Positions 45,274-53,939 of a stretch of 64,000 bases of DNA are shown in pieces. This DNA comes from Paracoccus acridae (GTDB taxonomy: Bacteria > Pseudomonadota > Alphaproteobacteria > Rhodobacterales > Rhodobacteraceae). Numbering within the stretch: the stretch's first letter is position 1; each line of letters begins with the position of its first letter. The notes beneath the pieces are model-generated. The model saw nothing but the letters and a program-made list of their open reading frames with translations, was not told where the DNA came from and ran no database searches. A program made the position numbers and the translations under genes. The DNA lies in NCBI RefSeq assembly GCF_014642735.1, contig NZ_BMIV01000010.1:46800-110799 (forward strand). The letters run 5' to 3'.

Positions 45274-46764
45274 TCATTCCTCCTGGAAGACGCGAGCGAC
45301 GTCTTGGACGGTTGTGTTTGCGTCTCGGATGTTGCGCAGGCCGTCGGCCAGAAGGCCGGGGCTGTGGCGGCGGGCGGCGCGGGTCAACTCGGCCTCGGCG
45401 GCGCCGCCGTGGATCAGCGCCTCGAGATCGCGGCTGACGGCGATCACCTCGTAAAGGCCTAAGCGGCCCGCATAGCCCTGGCCCTGGCAGGCCGGGCAGC
45501 CCGTGGCGCGAAACACCCGCTCGCCCACGGCCAGGCCCTCGAGCAGGGCGGCCTCGGCCGGGCCGGCCGCGTCGGGGCGGCGGCAATGCGGGCACAGCCT
45601 GCGCACCAGCCGCTGGGCCACCAGCCCCACCAGCATGGGCGCCAGCAGGAACCGTTCCACCCCCAGGTCGATCAGCCGCGACACCGCGCCGATGGCGGTG
45701 GTGGTGTGCAGCGTGGACAGCACCAGATGGCCCGTCATCGCCGCCTCGGCCGCGATCTGGGCGGTGTCGCGGTCGCGGATCTCGCCCACCATGATCACGT
45801 CGGGATCCTGGCGCAGGATGGCGCGCAGCCCGCGCGCAAAGCCCAGCTCGGCCTGCGGGTTGACCTGCACCTGGCCGATGCCGTCCAGCGAATACTCGAT
45901 CGGGTCCTCGACCGTCATGATGTTGCGCGTCCGGTCGTTGAGCCGATCAAGGGCTGCGTAAAGCGTGGTGGTCTTGCCCGACCCGGTCGGCCCCGTCACC
46001 AGCACCATGCCGCTGGGGCGCGCCAGCAGGCGGGCGAAGACCTCGGCGTCGCGCGCGCTCATGCCCAGCCGGTCCAGCCCCAGCCGGGCCTGGTCGCGGT
46101 CCAGCAGCCGCAAGACCACGCGCTCGCCGAACTGCGAGGGGATGGTGGACACCCGCACGTCGATCTCGTGGGGGCCCACGCGCAGCGACACCCGGCCGTC
46201 CTGGGGCTGGCGCTTTTCGGCGATGTCGAGCCGCGCCATCACCTTGATGCGGCTGACCAGCAGGGGGGCCAGCGCGCGCTTGGGCTCCAGCACCGGGCGC
46301 AGGATGCCGTCCACGCGCAGCCGCACCACCAGGCGCTTTTCCTCGGTCTCGATATGGATGTCGGAGGCGCGCTCGCGGATCGCCTCGAGCAGCAGCGCGT
46401 TGATCAGCCGCACCACCGGCGCATCGCCCGAGCGGTCCAGAAGATCGTCCACCACCGCCGCCGTGTCCGCAAGAGAGCCAAGCCCGCCCCCCTCCCCCGC
46501 CGCATCCCCCGCCGCAGCAGACGCCAAAACCGCATCGTCACGGTAAAGATGCGAAAGGCGTTCGGAGAAAAGGGCGTTGGGCAAACCCTCATACTCGATG
46601 GCGGATCCCGCGACGCGTTGCACCTCGGCCAAGGCCAAGAGGGGCGTATCGAAGCGGTGCAGACATGTCGTCCGACCCTCGATGTTTTGCAACAGGACAC
46701 CATGACGCCGTGCGAAGACATAGGGCAGCAGGGGGACCTTGTCCGGCTGGACTCCCGGCATCAC
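45274..46764 (-). CDS. gspE: Type II secretion ATPase GspE
   Basis: Hexameric secretion ATPase, 496 residues. Walker A GPTGSGKT (residues 258-265), Asp box VEDPIEYSLDG, Walker B LRQDPDVIMVGEIRD and His box TGHLVLSTLHTTTA are all present. The zinc tetracysteine is CPHCRRP and CPACQGQG. The N-terminal domain that docks on GspL is short but recognisable. It overlaps the gspM stop by 4 bases. It powers pseudopilus assembly in T2SS, but no gspC, D or F-K lies in the window. Confidence 0.93.
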   Translation of the reverse strand: MMPGVQPDKVPLLPYVFARRHGVLLQNIEGRTTCLHRFDTPLLALAEVQRVAGSAIEYEGLPNALFSERLSHLYRDDAVLASAAAGDAAGEGGGLGSLADTAAVVDDLLDRSGDAPVVRLINALLLEAIRERASDIHIETEEKRLVVRLRVDGILRPVLEPKRALAPLLVSRIKVMARLDIAEKRQPQDGRVSLRVGPHEIDVRVSTIPSQFGERVVLRLLDRDQARLGLDRLGMSARDAEVFARLLARPSGMVLVTGPTGSGKTTTLYAALDRLNDRTRNIMTVEDPIEYSLDGIGQVQVNPQAELGFARGLRAILRQDPDVIMVGEIRDRDTAQIAAEAAMTGHLVLSTLHTTTAIGAVSRLIDLGVERFLLAPMLVGLVAQRLVRRLCPHCRRPDAAGPAEAALLEGLAVGERVFRATGCPACQGQGYAGRLGLYEVIAVSRDLEALIHGGAAEAELTRAARRHSPGLLADGLRNIRDANTTVQDVARVFQEE

Positions 46765-47225
46765 CGGCGCACCGTCATGGTGGCATTCACGATCCCTGGA
46801 TCCGTGGTTCGATCCATATCCATGGCAACGACACGCAGACCTTGTTCGATCTCAAGCTCGGCGATCCATCGGACGATGTCGTTGAAGTCCGCCTTTTCGA
46901 TCGCCAGTGCGACTTCCTCATCTGCCGCTTCGATGCGTCGGATCGTCAGATCGCGGGCGGCGGCCGTTCTGGTGACCACGGCGGAAATCGGCACATCCCC
47001 GGATCCGTCATCGTGCCAGGCACGCGCCGGTTCAGCCGATCTCGACTGCTTTCCGATCGAGGCCAGGGCCTTGGACCGGGCGGCAAGCAAGGGCCGCAAC
47101 GCGATGTCCAGAACCAGAAAGGCGGTGACAGCCAGGATCATGCCCCATGCTGCCATCCGCCCGCGTCCGCTCAGCTTCAGCCATTCCCGTAAAGGCAGCC
47201 GCAACGATGTCGGCCTATTGTCCAT
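46761..47225 (-). CDS. gspM: Type II secretion protein GspM-like
   Basis: Small bitopic membrane protein of 154 residues with one membrane segment (MAAWGMILAVTAFLVLDIAL) and a periplasmic ferredoxin-like domain (DFNDIVRWIAELEIEQGLRVV). Sequence similarity within GspM is low, so the call leans on size, topology and its place between gspL and gspE. It overlaps gspL by 11 bases and gspE by 4. Confidence 0.78.
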   Translation of the reverse strand: MDNRPTSLRLPLREWLKLSGRGRMAAWGMILAVTAFLVLDIALRPLLAARSKALASIGKQSRSAEPARAWHDDGSGDVPISAVVTRTAAARDLTIRRIEAADEEVALAIEKADFNDIVRWIAELEIEQGLRVVAMDMDRTTDPGIVNATMTVRR

Positions 47226-48312
47226 GGATTGGCCCCCTGATGACCAGCCGCATCTCGGCTGTGCCATTGCTGCTTGTTGCCGCCCCCGAGGAGATGTTCA
47301 GCCCTGCGGCACCAAGTCGGCTTTCCAGATCGTGCAAGGCGGCAAGATCCTGTCCTTCGACCAGCATTCCAAGTTCGCCCGTCCTGGCGTCGAACGTCAG
47401 GGTGCGGACGACCATTCCGTCGTCGAAGGCAGGCAGAGCTTCGCTGACCTGGGTCAGAAGCGGAAGAACGCCGCCTGTTGCCAGTCCTTCGCGGGCCGTG
47501 TTTGCCTGCCGCTGCTGTCCTGCCTCTGGACGGATCGTCTGCGGGTCTGTCGGGGAATCGGCAGCTTCGCCCCGCCCCAAGGCCGCCTGCCGCTGGGCAA
47601 TCCTTTCAAGCGCGATCGTTTCCGCGCCGAGGATTGCAAGATGCCCGATCAGCGCCAGCAGGGCGACGGCGGCTATTCCCTTGACCCTTCGCCGGCCCTT
47701 CCGGGCATAGCGGTCTGTCATCAGGTCGAATGTCAATGCCTCTGGGGGAGGGTCCTCGGGCATTGCCTGCACTGCGACGATCTGAAGCTCTGGCGGCAAC
47801 TGGCCGCCGAACAGCACGATCCCCGGCATCCCCGCGGCACGCCAGAAGGTCGGAAAGACCTCGGTCCGCGTCGCAAGGCCGGTTCCATCGGGCAGCCGCA
47901 CCAGAACCCGCCCGCCTGCCTCGCTCGCGTGCAGGCTGCCCATGGGCGGGACGGGCAGGTCCAGAACATCGGGGACAAGACGCGCATGTCCTGCATCGGC
48001 AAGGAGTGCCCATTCCGCCATGACGCTGTGCCGAAGAACCGCGACAAGACGCTCATCCTGCCCAAGTTCCGGTCCCGCAGCGATATGGACCTGGTCCAGC
48101 GGCTCTGCAAGAAGATCCTCGACGGCCGAACGCAGGGCTGCCTGCCGATCGCGACGTGGAACGGACGGCAGCTTCACCCGCGCCAGCAAGACATGTTCGC
48201 AAGGAATGGTGATCGCGTCCTTGCCGACCGTGCCGTCATTCACGCCGGGCAGCGCCATGGGGCCGTGCCCGGGCGGATCGACCCGCTTGGCTAACGCGGG
48301 CGCTAGGGACAT
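47215..48312 (-). CDS. gspL: Type II secretion protein GspL
   Basis: Inner-membrane platform protein, 365 residues. The cytoplasmic actin-like region (about 30-210) has the usual ARVKLPSVPRRDRQAALRSA pattern, followed by a membrane segment (GIAAVALLALIGHLAIL) and a periplasmic ferredoxin-like domain ending GTAEMRLVIRGPI. It recruits GspE to the membrane. It is the first gene of the L-M-E set; a promoter-like sequence lies at 48387-48415. In complete operons gspK would precede it, and it is absent here. Confidence 0.82.
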   Translation of the reverse strand: MSLAPALAKRVDPPGHGPMALPGVNDGTVGKDAITIPCEHVLLARVKLPSVPRRDRQAALRSAVEDLLAEPLDQVHIAAGPELGQDERLVAVLRHSVMAEWALLADAGHARLVPDVLDLPVPPMGSLHASEAGGRVLVRLPDGTGLATRTEVFPTFWRAAGMPGIVLFGGQLPPELQIVAVQAMPEDPPPEALTFDLMTDRYARKGRRRVKGIAAVALLALIGHLAILGAETIALERIAQRQAALGRGEAADSPTDPQTIRPEAGQQRQANTAREGLATGGVLPLLTQVSEALPAFDDGMVVRTLTFDARTGELGMLVEGQDLAALHDLESRLGAAGLNISSGAATSSNGTAEMRLVIRGPIHGQ

Positions 48313-48386
48313 TGCCCGATCTTCACGGACAACCGGTTCTGCGGCACCACAGGGTTCAGCCCATCTTCAAGATTTCAGACAGCCGG

Positions 48387-48415
48387 ATTATAGCGGGAAA
48401 GTCTTAGCCTGTCCT
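48387..48415 (-). promoter_or_regulatory. Sigma-70-like promoter upstream of gspL
   Basis: On the minus strand TATAAT (48387-48392) is a perfect -10, with AGGACA (48410-48415) as a 4/6 -35 at 17-base spacing. It points at gspL, whose ATG is 75 bases downstream. It would allow the gspLME set to be expressed without the rest of a secretion operon. Confidence 0.5.
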
Positions 48416-48561
48416 GATCCAGATCCTTCCCTCCAGGGACCGCGCTTTCGGGAAGAGCGTTGAGACCGGAAGCGGTTGTTCCGCGTTCGGCATGTCCTTG
48501 GTGGCCATTGATCTTGGAAGGACCGGCTTTGGGCGGGTCCCTGCTTTTTCGTCGCCTGCGC

Positions 48562-49142
48562 TCACGCCACCAGGGGCTTGTGGTTTTGGGCGTGGCGCAT
48601 GGCCAGCTTCCGGCCCATGCGGCCCGACACCATGGGCCGGGCAGCGGGCCGTACAAAGCCTGCCTCGCGCAGTTCGGGGAACAAGGCGAGGATCTCCTCG
48701 CGCGCGGCTTGGCCGATCATGTCCAGGGCCTGCCGGCCCGGGTGCAGCGACTCGGTTTCCGCGCCGTTGGACCAGACCACCTGATGGTCGTCGAACAGGA
48801 CGTGGACATAGGTGATCTCGTCCAGGTCATCGGCGATGTCGATGCCCTCGACCAGCAAAAGCTGCTTGGCCGCCACCAGCACCTCGTCCGTGCCAAACAT
48901 CTTCTGCGCGATCCGCGAACGAACCAGCACCCGATGCTGGGGAGAGACGATCAGGTCCGCCTCGGGCACGCCCTTGCCCAGGGCGCCCGCCGCAATGCGG
49001 AGGGGGCTCAGGTGGGGCGCGGCTTCCAACTCGTCCCGGCCCAGAAGGCGCCTGCCCACCCAGCGGACCGGCTGAAGCCCCGCGTCGCGGGTCACGACCA
49101 GATCGCCGACCCCAAGCCGGCCCGCGGCGACCGGGCTTCGGT
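48562..49142 (-). pseudogene. Hint-domain protein, 3' fragment
   Basis: C-terminal part of a Hint (hedgehog/intein) domain protein of the type common in Rhodobacteraceae. It contains LGVGDLVVTRDAGLQPVRWV, DLIVSPQHRVLVRSRIAQKM, TYVHVLFDDHQVVWSNG and EEILALFPEL. The beginning that carries the nucleophilic Cys (usually CFTPGT) is missing. Upstream the sequence switches to a TRIC-channel gene fragment on the same strand at about 49142-49158. A GTG at 49095 leaves a 177-residue frame, but without the Cys no autoprocessing is expected. Confidence 0.8.
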
Positions 49143-49154
49143 CGGTCCGGAATG

Positions 49155-49381
49155 ACGATATAAACGTATTCAGGTTTTTGGGTCCAGCCGATGGGAAAGC
49201 GGCCCAAGGTCAGGTCACGAATAGTGCCGCCGCCAAGCGCCGTGACAAAGGCGATGACCGCTACCCCGAAGATGTCCATGTTGCGCCGCCCCGCTGCAAG
49301 CGCACCGGACATCGCCTCCGCAGTGATCGCAACAAGGTAGATGACAAACAATACCGACTCCGAGGGGGGCAATGGGTACAT
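49155..49381 (-). pseudogene. TRIC cation channel (UPF0126/YicG-like), 5' fragment
   Basis: The first 75 residues of a small membrane channel protein. ESVLFVIYLVAITAEAMSGA and MDIFGVAVIAFVTALGGGTI with RDLTLGRFPIGWT are hallmarks of the first UPF0126 repeat. The homology stops at YVYIVI near 49158, where the Hint fragment takes over; the second repeat is missing. The ATG at 49381 has no strong ribosome site. The frame stays open into the Hint region but out of frame with it. Confidence 0.83.
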
Positions 49382-49595
49382 GACGAAAGCTCCCAGCAAG
49401 GCCGGTAGATACAGGTTGCAGCTTCCAGCGAGCTTTTTCTAACACATACGAGGGTAGATATGCGTGACAGCGTTCGTGATGGCGACAACACTGTCCCTTA
49501 TTATGGCCATCGTGACCCACTGCCTACATGGAGATCTTGGGTCGTTCGTTTCGGTAGCTCGGACCCAGTCTGCATCTCAAAACCGAGTCCCGGCC
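49382..49595. other. Short stretch without a recognisable gene
   Basis: Lies between the TRIC fragment start and the TetR-like fragment end. It is less GC-rich than its surroundings. I saw no gene, hairpin or clear repeat; it may hold the promoter of the TRIC fragment. Confidence 0.4.
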
Positions 49596-49955
49596 TCATG
49601 TCCAAGGCAGCATCCTGTCGCAGACGGCCTCGGCTGTTTCTGCAACAACTGCCCGCGCCTCCTCAGCGAACAGGCCTGCTATGTCGAATAGCACGATCAT
49701 GGCCTCGGCCGCGGTCGCCATGCCAGGAGCGGCAGCAAGGAAGCGTGCTTGTTCGGGACGGATGTTTGTCTCCCCTTCCAAGACACGCATGAAGGCCTGG
49801 ATGCGGCGGGCGCCACGGCCGGGTGTTCTGCCATCCTGCGATTGCGCAGCCGCCTGCAGGTTCAGGCCGAGATAGGTGCGGAAGGCCGTCTCGTGCGCCA
49901 GGCCCAGGTCTAAGAAGTAAAGGCTGATGGCGACCAGCCGGTCACGCAGGTGCCG
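49596..49955 (-). pseudogene. TetR-like regulator, C-terminal fragment
   Basis: About 115 residues that look like the ligand-binding C-terminal domain of a TetR regulator: SLYFLDLGLAHETAFRTYL, then ARRIQAFMRVLEGET and MATAAEAMIVLFDIAGL. No DNA-binding N-terminus is present. It joins directly to an IS3-type transposase fragment at about 49955, where SRHL of the transposase passes into RDRLVAISLYF. The assignment is by pattern, and another all-helical domain is possible. Confidence 0.45.
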
Positions 49956-50160
49956 CGACAGCGCATACCCATGACCTTGCGGCTGCAGGAATCCAGGATG
50001 ACGGCCAGATAGCAAAAACCGATGGCGGCACGGATGTAAGTAAAGGCTGCGACCCAGGGGCTGTCCGGTTGATCGGGAATGATGTTGCAATACAGGTCGG
50101 GGAAGATCGGAGAGGCGTTGTTGCAGAGCTCACCTGAGCAAGGATTCACGTGAGGGCTGC
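49955..50160 (-). mobile_element. IS3-family transposase (OrfB) fragment with frameshift
   Basis: A 65-residue piece of the DDE domain: ASPIFPDLYCNIIPDQPDSP, WVAAFTYIRAAIGFCYLAVI and LDSCSRKVMG, then YALSRHL in the next frame. One base is missing near 49970 between KVMG and YALSRHL. D of the first catalytic position has become A in WVAAFTYI (usually WVADFTYI). Both IS ends are lost, so it is an immobile relic at a recombination junction. Confidence 0.8.
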
Positions 50161-50286
50161 TGTAGGTCAAGCGTTCTCTCAGCTCCGCTATCTATCGCGT
50201 GGCGTGCAGAAGCATCTCTCATGCAACTCTTTGATGCAGACGAAAATCATGCATAATCCTTGCAACGGCACAGATACGAGGCAGAA

Positions 50287-50877
50287 ATGGCAGTATGGAG
50301 GAAACCCGCAGGCTTGGCGGCGCTTGCCTTGGGGATTGCAGTGGCGCCAGCACTGCCCGCGGCAGCGAATGGGGAGTTCCTGCAGGTTGATGTCGGAGAA
50401 CGCACTCAATCCGCTGTTGCTACAGTGGTGCGCGGACAGTTCAGCTATGGGCTGAACTTCTCGAAATACGAAGATGGCCGATCCGGCGCGGCCAGCCTGA
50501 CCTATGCCCTGCCCATCAATGCCCCCGCGACCCTTCGGCTGGGCCCATCGCTTGGCTTTCAGGACGACGAGGACGAGGGCAGCGATGTGACCGCCGGTCT
50601 GCGGCTGGTGGCCGAGCGTTATGTGCCCACGGATTTCGGATCAGCCTATTTTCTGGGGGATTTCAGCACGGTCAACCGCTCCTGGTTCCTGCTGGGTCAG
50701 TTGACTTATGCACCGGCCGACATTGGGATCGAACTGTCGCGGGGCGGCAGCAAGACCTATCACGAGACCACGCTTGCCGTGCAGAAACGCCTGTCCGGCG
50801 GCCCGGTCAGCTTGCGGCTTGGCTACAAGCTCAGCTCAGATGAAGTTTTCGCAGGCTTTTCCATCAACACGTTCTGA
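50287..50877 (+). CDS. Small exported beta-barrel-like protein of the polysaccharide locus
   Basis: Protein of 196 residues with a signal peptide (GLAALALGIAVAPALPAAANG). The mature part is a series of amphipathic strands with aromatic ends (FSYGLNFSKYEDG, SLTYALPINAPATLRLGPSL, RYVPTDFGSAYFLGDF) and it ends in Phe (FAGFSINTF), as outer-membrane barrels do. ATG 50287 has GAGG 8 bases upstream. It precedes the dCache gene by 6 bases. I infer an outer-membrane porin or tether for the polysaccharide made by the convergent operon; no family name is assigned. Confidence 0.75.
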   Translation: MAVWRKPAGLAALALGIAVAPALPAAANGEFLQVDVGERTQSAVATVVRGQFSYGLNFSKYEDGRSGAASLTYALPINAPATLRLGPSLGFQDDEDEGSDVTAGLRLVAERYVPTDFGSAYFLGDFSTVNRSWFLLGQLTYAPADIGIELSRGGSKTYHETTLAVQKRLSGGPVSLRLGYKLSSDEVFAGFSINTF

Positions 50878-50883
50878 GGCGCC

Positions 50884-51975
50884 ATGACCGATTATCCCCG
50901 CTTGACGCTCCGCAAGGCTGGCATCGCCTTTGGATTGGCCTGCCTTCTGGTGATGCTGGCTGTGCCCACGATCTTCGCCCTGCTGCGCGGAGACCGCTTC
51001 ACCGACAGCACGCTGGATTATACGGCCCGCTTCCGAACCAATGCCGCAGCCGAGGACCTTGCCCGCACCCTTGAACGCGACTGGCGCGATCTGCTCGCCC
51101 TGGCGCAGCGGGTGCCGCAGCTCAATCCCGAGGAGTTGGGCCACATGCTGACGGGGGCCAGCGGCGATGGCAGCCGTATCTCGTGGCTGGGCTATGCCGA
51201 TCTTGGCGGCACTGTGGTCGCGGCGACCAATGGACTGCTGGAAGGCCAGGATGTCAGCCAACGACCATGGTTCAGGGGCGGGCTAAACGGCGGATTTGCG
51301 GGTGACGTTCATGATGCGGTGCTGCTGGCCCAGCTTTTGGGGGGCGAGGGCGGCGAGCCATTGCGCTTTATCGATCTGGCGCTGCCGGTGTTGGATCAAA
51401 ACGGCAATCCGGCAGGTGTTCTGGGCCTGCATATCAACGCCGCCTGGCTGACGAACGAACTGCGCGCATCCGCGCAGCTCTATGGACTGGACCTTTACCT
51501 GCTGAACCCGGCAGGTGATGTTTCCGCCACCTCGGCCAATGAAACACCCTCGGCTGGCGAGATGCAGATCCTGCGCGCGGCCCAGACCGGGATCGAGGCG
51601 GGCGGGCGCGAACGTTGGCCGGACGGACGCGACTACTTCTCGACCGTGGTGCCGCAGGTGACCCATGGCGAATTGCCGAACTTCGGCTGGCGCATGATCG
51701 GGCGGCTCGAGGCAGGCCGACTGCCATTCGGCATCGACCTGATGCAAAGCGGTGCGCATTGGGCGCTGCTAGCCATGATTGCGGGGATCGGGCTGCTGAC
51801 GCTTGCCTTCGTGCGCGCAGTCATGGTGCCGCTGAGCCGGCTGGCCGCCTCGGCCGAGCGGATCGCAGACGGGTCGCAGGAATATCCCGCAATCTCGCGC
51901 GGAACGCGGGAAGCTTCGCAGCTTTCATTGGCGCTGATGCGGCTTCAGCATGATCGCATCAGCGACGAGAGTTGA
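50884..51975 (+). CDS. Orphan dCache-HAMP membrane sensor without output domain
   Basis: Membrane protein of 363 residues. An N-terminal membrane segment (IAFGLACLLVMLAVPTIFAL) leads into a periplasmic double-Cache domain (SRISWLGYADLGGTVVAATN, GQDVSQRPWFRGGL, PVLDQNGNPAGVLGLHI). A second membrane segment (LLAMIAGIGLLTLAFVRAVM) and a HAMP-like helix follow, and the protein stops there. It has no kinase, GGDEF or methyl-accepting domain. It forms an operon with the barrel-like gene and its 3' end overlaps the GT2 gene end by 17 bases. It probably senses a ligand and signals through an unlinked partner or directly to the synthase. Confidence 0.85.
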   Translation: MTDYPRLTLRKAGIAFGLACLLVMLAVPTIFALLRGDRFTDSTLDYTARFRTNAAAEDLARTLERDWRDLLALAQRVPQLNPEELGHMLTGASGDGSRISWLGYADLGGTVVAATNGLLEGQDVSQRPWFRGGLNGGFAGDVHDAVLLAQLLGGEGGEPLRFIDLALPVLDQNGNPAGVLGLHINAAWLTNELRASAQLYGLDLYLLNPAGDVSATSANETPSAGEMQILRAAQTGIEAGGRERWPDGRDYFSTVVPQVTHGELPNFGWRMIGRLEAGRLPFGIDLMQSGAHWALLAMIAGIGLLTLAFVRAVMVPLSRLAASAERIADGSQEYPAISRGTREASQLSLALMRLQHDRISDES

Positions 51976-53938
51976 ACGATAACCGCTGCCCGAGGCCCGC
52001 AAGCAGGCCGCCAAGTTGAGCCCGCGCCGTGCCTGGCGCCGCGCCCTCGGCGTAAAAGCGCACCAGCAATGCCTCGCGCTGCGTGGCCGTGGGCAGCAGC
52101 CGAACCCGACAGCCGTCCACTGTGGGTGCGATCACCTCGACCGGGATGTCACCGACATCGCGCAGCCGCAATGTCCCCTTGGTGCCGACGGGATAGCCTT
52201 TGCCGCGCAGCCGCGCCTGGTCGATCGTCAGCGAACTGATCCATAAGCGGCGGATGTCGCCGTCGGTCACCAGAATGCCGCGGTCCGGCAAGTCGGCGAT
52301 GTGGCGCTCGCGGCGCGGCAGTTCGATGCAGGCAAGCACGGTCATTGCCAGAACGAATATGTTGTAGATCGTCCAGAACAGCACCACCCACTTTCCGTCG
52401 CCCGCATCCTGATACGAGAAGCGGTCCATGAAAATGCCCAAGAGCAGCGCGATCAGCGTCAGCACCAGCAGGATCAGGAAGGGCATCATCATCTGCCACT
52501 GCACGGTGATCTTCGTGCGGTCGCCTCCCTTCGCTGTAACGGAAAACGGGTGTCCCTTGGGTTTGAACAGGCCGGTGAAGGCTGCCCGGCTGATCGGGAT
52601 GGCGCCAATCAGCTGGCCCACATCATGCAGGATCGGCACCACCATGCCGGGCATCAGCACCCGCTGCACCATCTGCCCCCACAGGAAGAAGACTCCGAAA
52701 TAGGTCAGAACGTCGGCCAACTGCGCATCGACGACAATCGTGCCGAAGTACCAGTAGAGCAGTGGGAAGACGACAACGGCAATGCGGAAGGGGAAGCTGG
52801 TGGTCCAGAACAGCACCGAGTCCAGGACACTCCAACGGTCGCGCAGGCGCAGGTTGTTTTTCGACAACGGCCCCAGGCGCGAGCGGGCGATCTGCATCAG
52901 CCCAAGGCACCAGCGGGCACGCTGCGTGACATATTCCTTCAGCCCCTCGGGGGCGAGCCCCTCAGTTAAGGGTTCAGCCAGATAGACCGATTTCCAGCCT
53001 TTGTCCTGCAGGTCCAGCGTCAGCATGAAGTCCTCGGTCACGCTTTCCGTCGGCAGTCCGCCGATCTCGCGCAGGGCTGTCCAGCGGCAGACCGAAGACG
53101 TGCCGCAGCAGAAGGCAATGCCCCATCCGTCGCGCGAGGGCTGCATGTGATCGAAAAAGAACCGCTGCTCGTCGGGATAGGAGTGGCTGATCCCCAGGTT
53201 GTGCTGAATGGGATCGGCGTTGAAAAAATGCTGCGGCGTCTGGACCAGACCGACCTCAGGGTCATGAAACAACGCCAAGCACCGCGAGATGAAGCCGCGA
53301 TGAGGCACGAAATCGGCGTCGAGGACTGCAACAAAGTCGGGCGGCACGGGATCTTCCGCCAGGCGGTCGAGGCAGTGGTTGATATTGCCTGCCTTCGATC
53401 CCTTGTTGTCCGGGCGCCGCATGTAGCGCACGCCTTGCTCGGCACAATAGTCACGCAGCCAGTCACGGCGGCTGTCGTCGAGGACCAGCACCTCCTTGTT
53501 GCGATGCTGCAGGGCGCGGGCGCCGATGATGGTCCGCTCCAAGATCTCAAGTTCCTCGTTATAGGTGGCGATCAGGATGGCAACGCGCGGCTCGTTCTCG
53601 CCCCACCAGCCGGCATGGGTGTCAGCTTCTTCCGAGCGCAGCGTGATGCGGGACATGATGAGATAGGAACTGACCGTCCCGGCCATTGCCAAAAGCTCGA
53701 AGCCGAACAGCGAGTAGCTGGCCAGCATGTCCAAGGTCAGGCCCGCCGGCGCCAGTGTCTCGGTCCCGCGCCACCAGATATAGCGCAGCGCAAGCAGGAA
53801 GGCGGCGGAAAGCAGCAATCCGCGATGCAGGTTGTTTCGGACATCGACCCAGAAGGGCAGCGTCAGCCCGATCCCGATTGCCAGCAGCAGATGCGCGGTG
53901 CTGGAACCAAGGTCACTGAGAAGCGGGAAGTTCAGCAT
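51959..53938 (-). CDS. Cellulose-synthase-like GT2, probable mixed-linkage beta-glucan synthase (BgsA-like)
   Basis: Processive family 2 glycosyltransferase of 659 residues. Two N-terminal membrane segments precede the catalytic domain: Asp154/155 (LVLDDSRRDW), DAD at 207-209, the TED motif at 301-303 and QRARW at 339-343. Further membrane segments and a cytoplasmic C-terminus of about 110 residues follow, with ELPRRERHIADLPDRG and a reduced beta-barrel that may be a divergent c-di-GMP-binding region. A canonical PilZ D/N-x-S-x-x-G box is not evident. No bcsB, bcsC or bcsQ is adjacent; an HlyD-like protein is, which matches BgsA of Sinorhizobium. Polymer identity is inferred. Confidence 0.88.
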   Translation of the reverse strand: MLNFPLLSDLGSSTAHLLLAIGIGLTLPFWVDVRNNLHRGLLLSAAFLLALRYIWWRGTETLAPAGLTLDMLASYSLFGFELLAMAGTVSSYLIMSRITLRSEEADTHAGWWGENEPRVAILIATYNEELEILERTIIGARALQHRNKEVLVLDDSRRDWLRDYCAEQGVRYMRRPDNKGSKAGNINHCLDRLAEDPVPPDFVAVLDADFVPHRGFISRCLALFHDPEVGLVQTPQHFFNADPIQHNLGISHSYPDEQRFFFDHMQPSRDGWGIAFCCGTSSVCRWTALREIGGLPTESVTEDFMLTLDLQDKGWKSVYLAEPLTEGLAPEGLKEYVTQRARWCLGLMQIARSRLGPLSKNNLRLRDRWSVLDSVLFWTTSFPFRIAVVVFPLLYWYFGTIVVDAQLADVLTYFGVFFLWGQMVQRVLMPGMVVPILHDVGQLIGAIPISRAAFTGLFKPKGHPFSVTAKGGDRTKITVQWQMMMPFLILLVLTLIALLLGIFMDRFSYQDAGDGKWVVLFWTIYNIFVLAMTVLACIELPRRERHIADLPDRGILVTDGDIRRLWISSLTIDQARLRGKGYPVGTKGTLRLRDVGDIPVEVIAPTVDGCRVRLLPTATQREALLVRFYAEGAAPGTARAQLGGLLAGLGQRLSFNSRR

Positions 53939-53939
53939 C

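Noticed and set aside
45586..48294. A 902-codon open frame on the plus strand
   Set aside because: It is the shadow of gspE, gspM and gspL. Composition (His, Arg, Gln, Gly) is that of antisense frames in GC-rich DNA.
50231..50257. TTGATG...CATAAT promoter before the barrel-like gene
   Set aside because: Spacing is only 15 bases and both boxes are imperfect; not strong enough to list.
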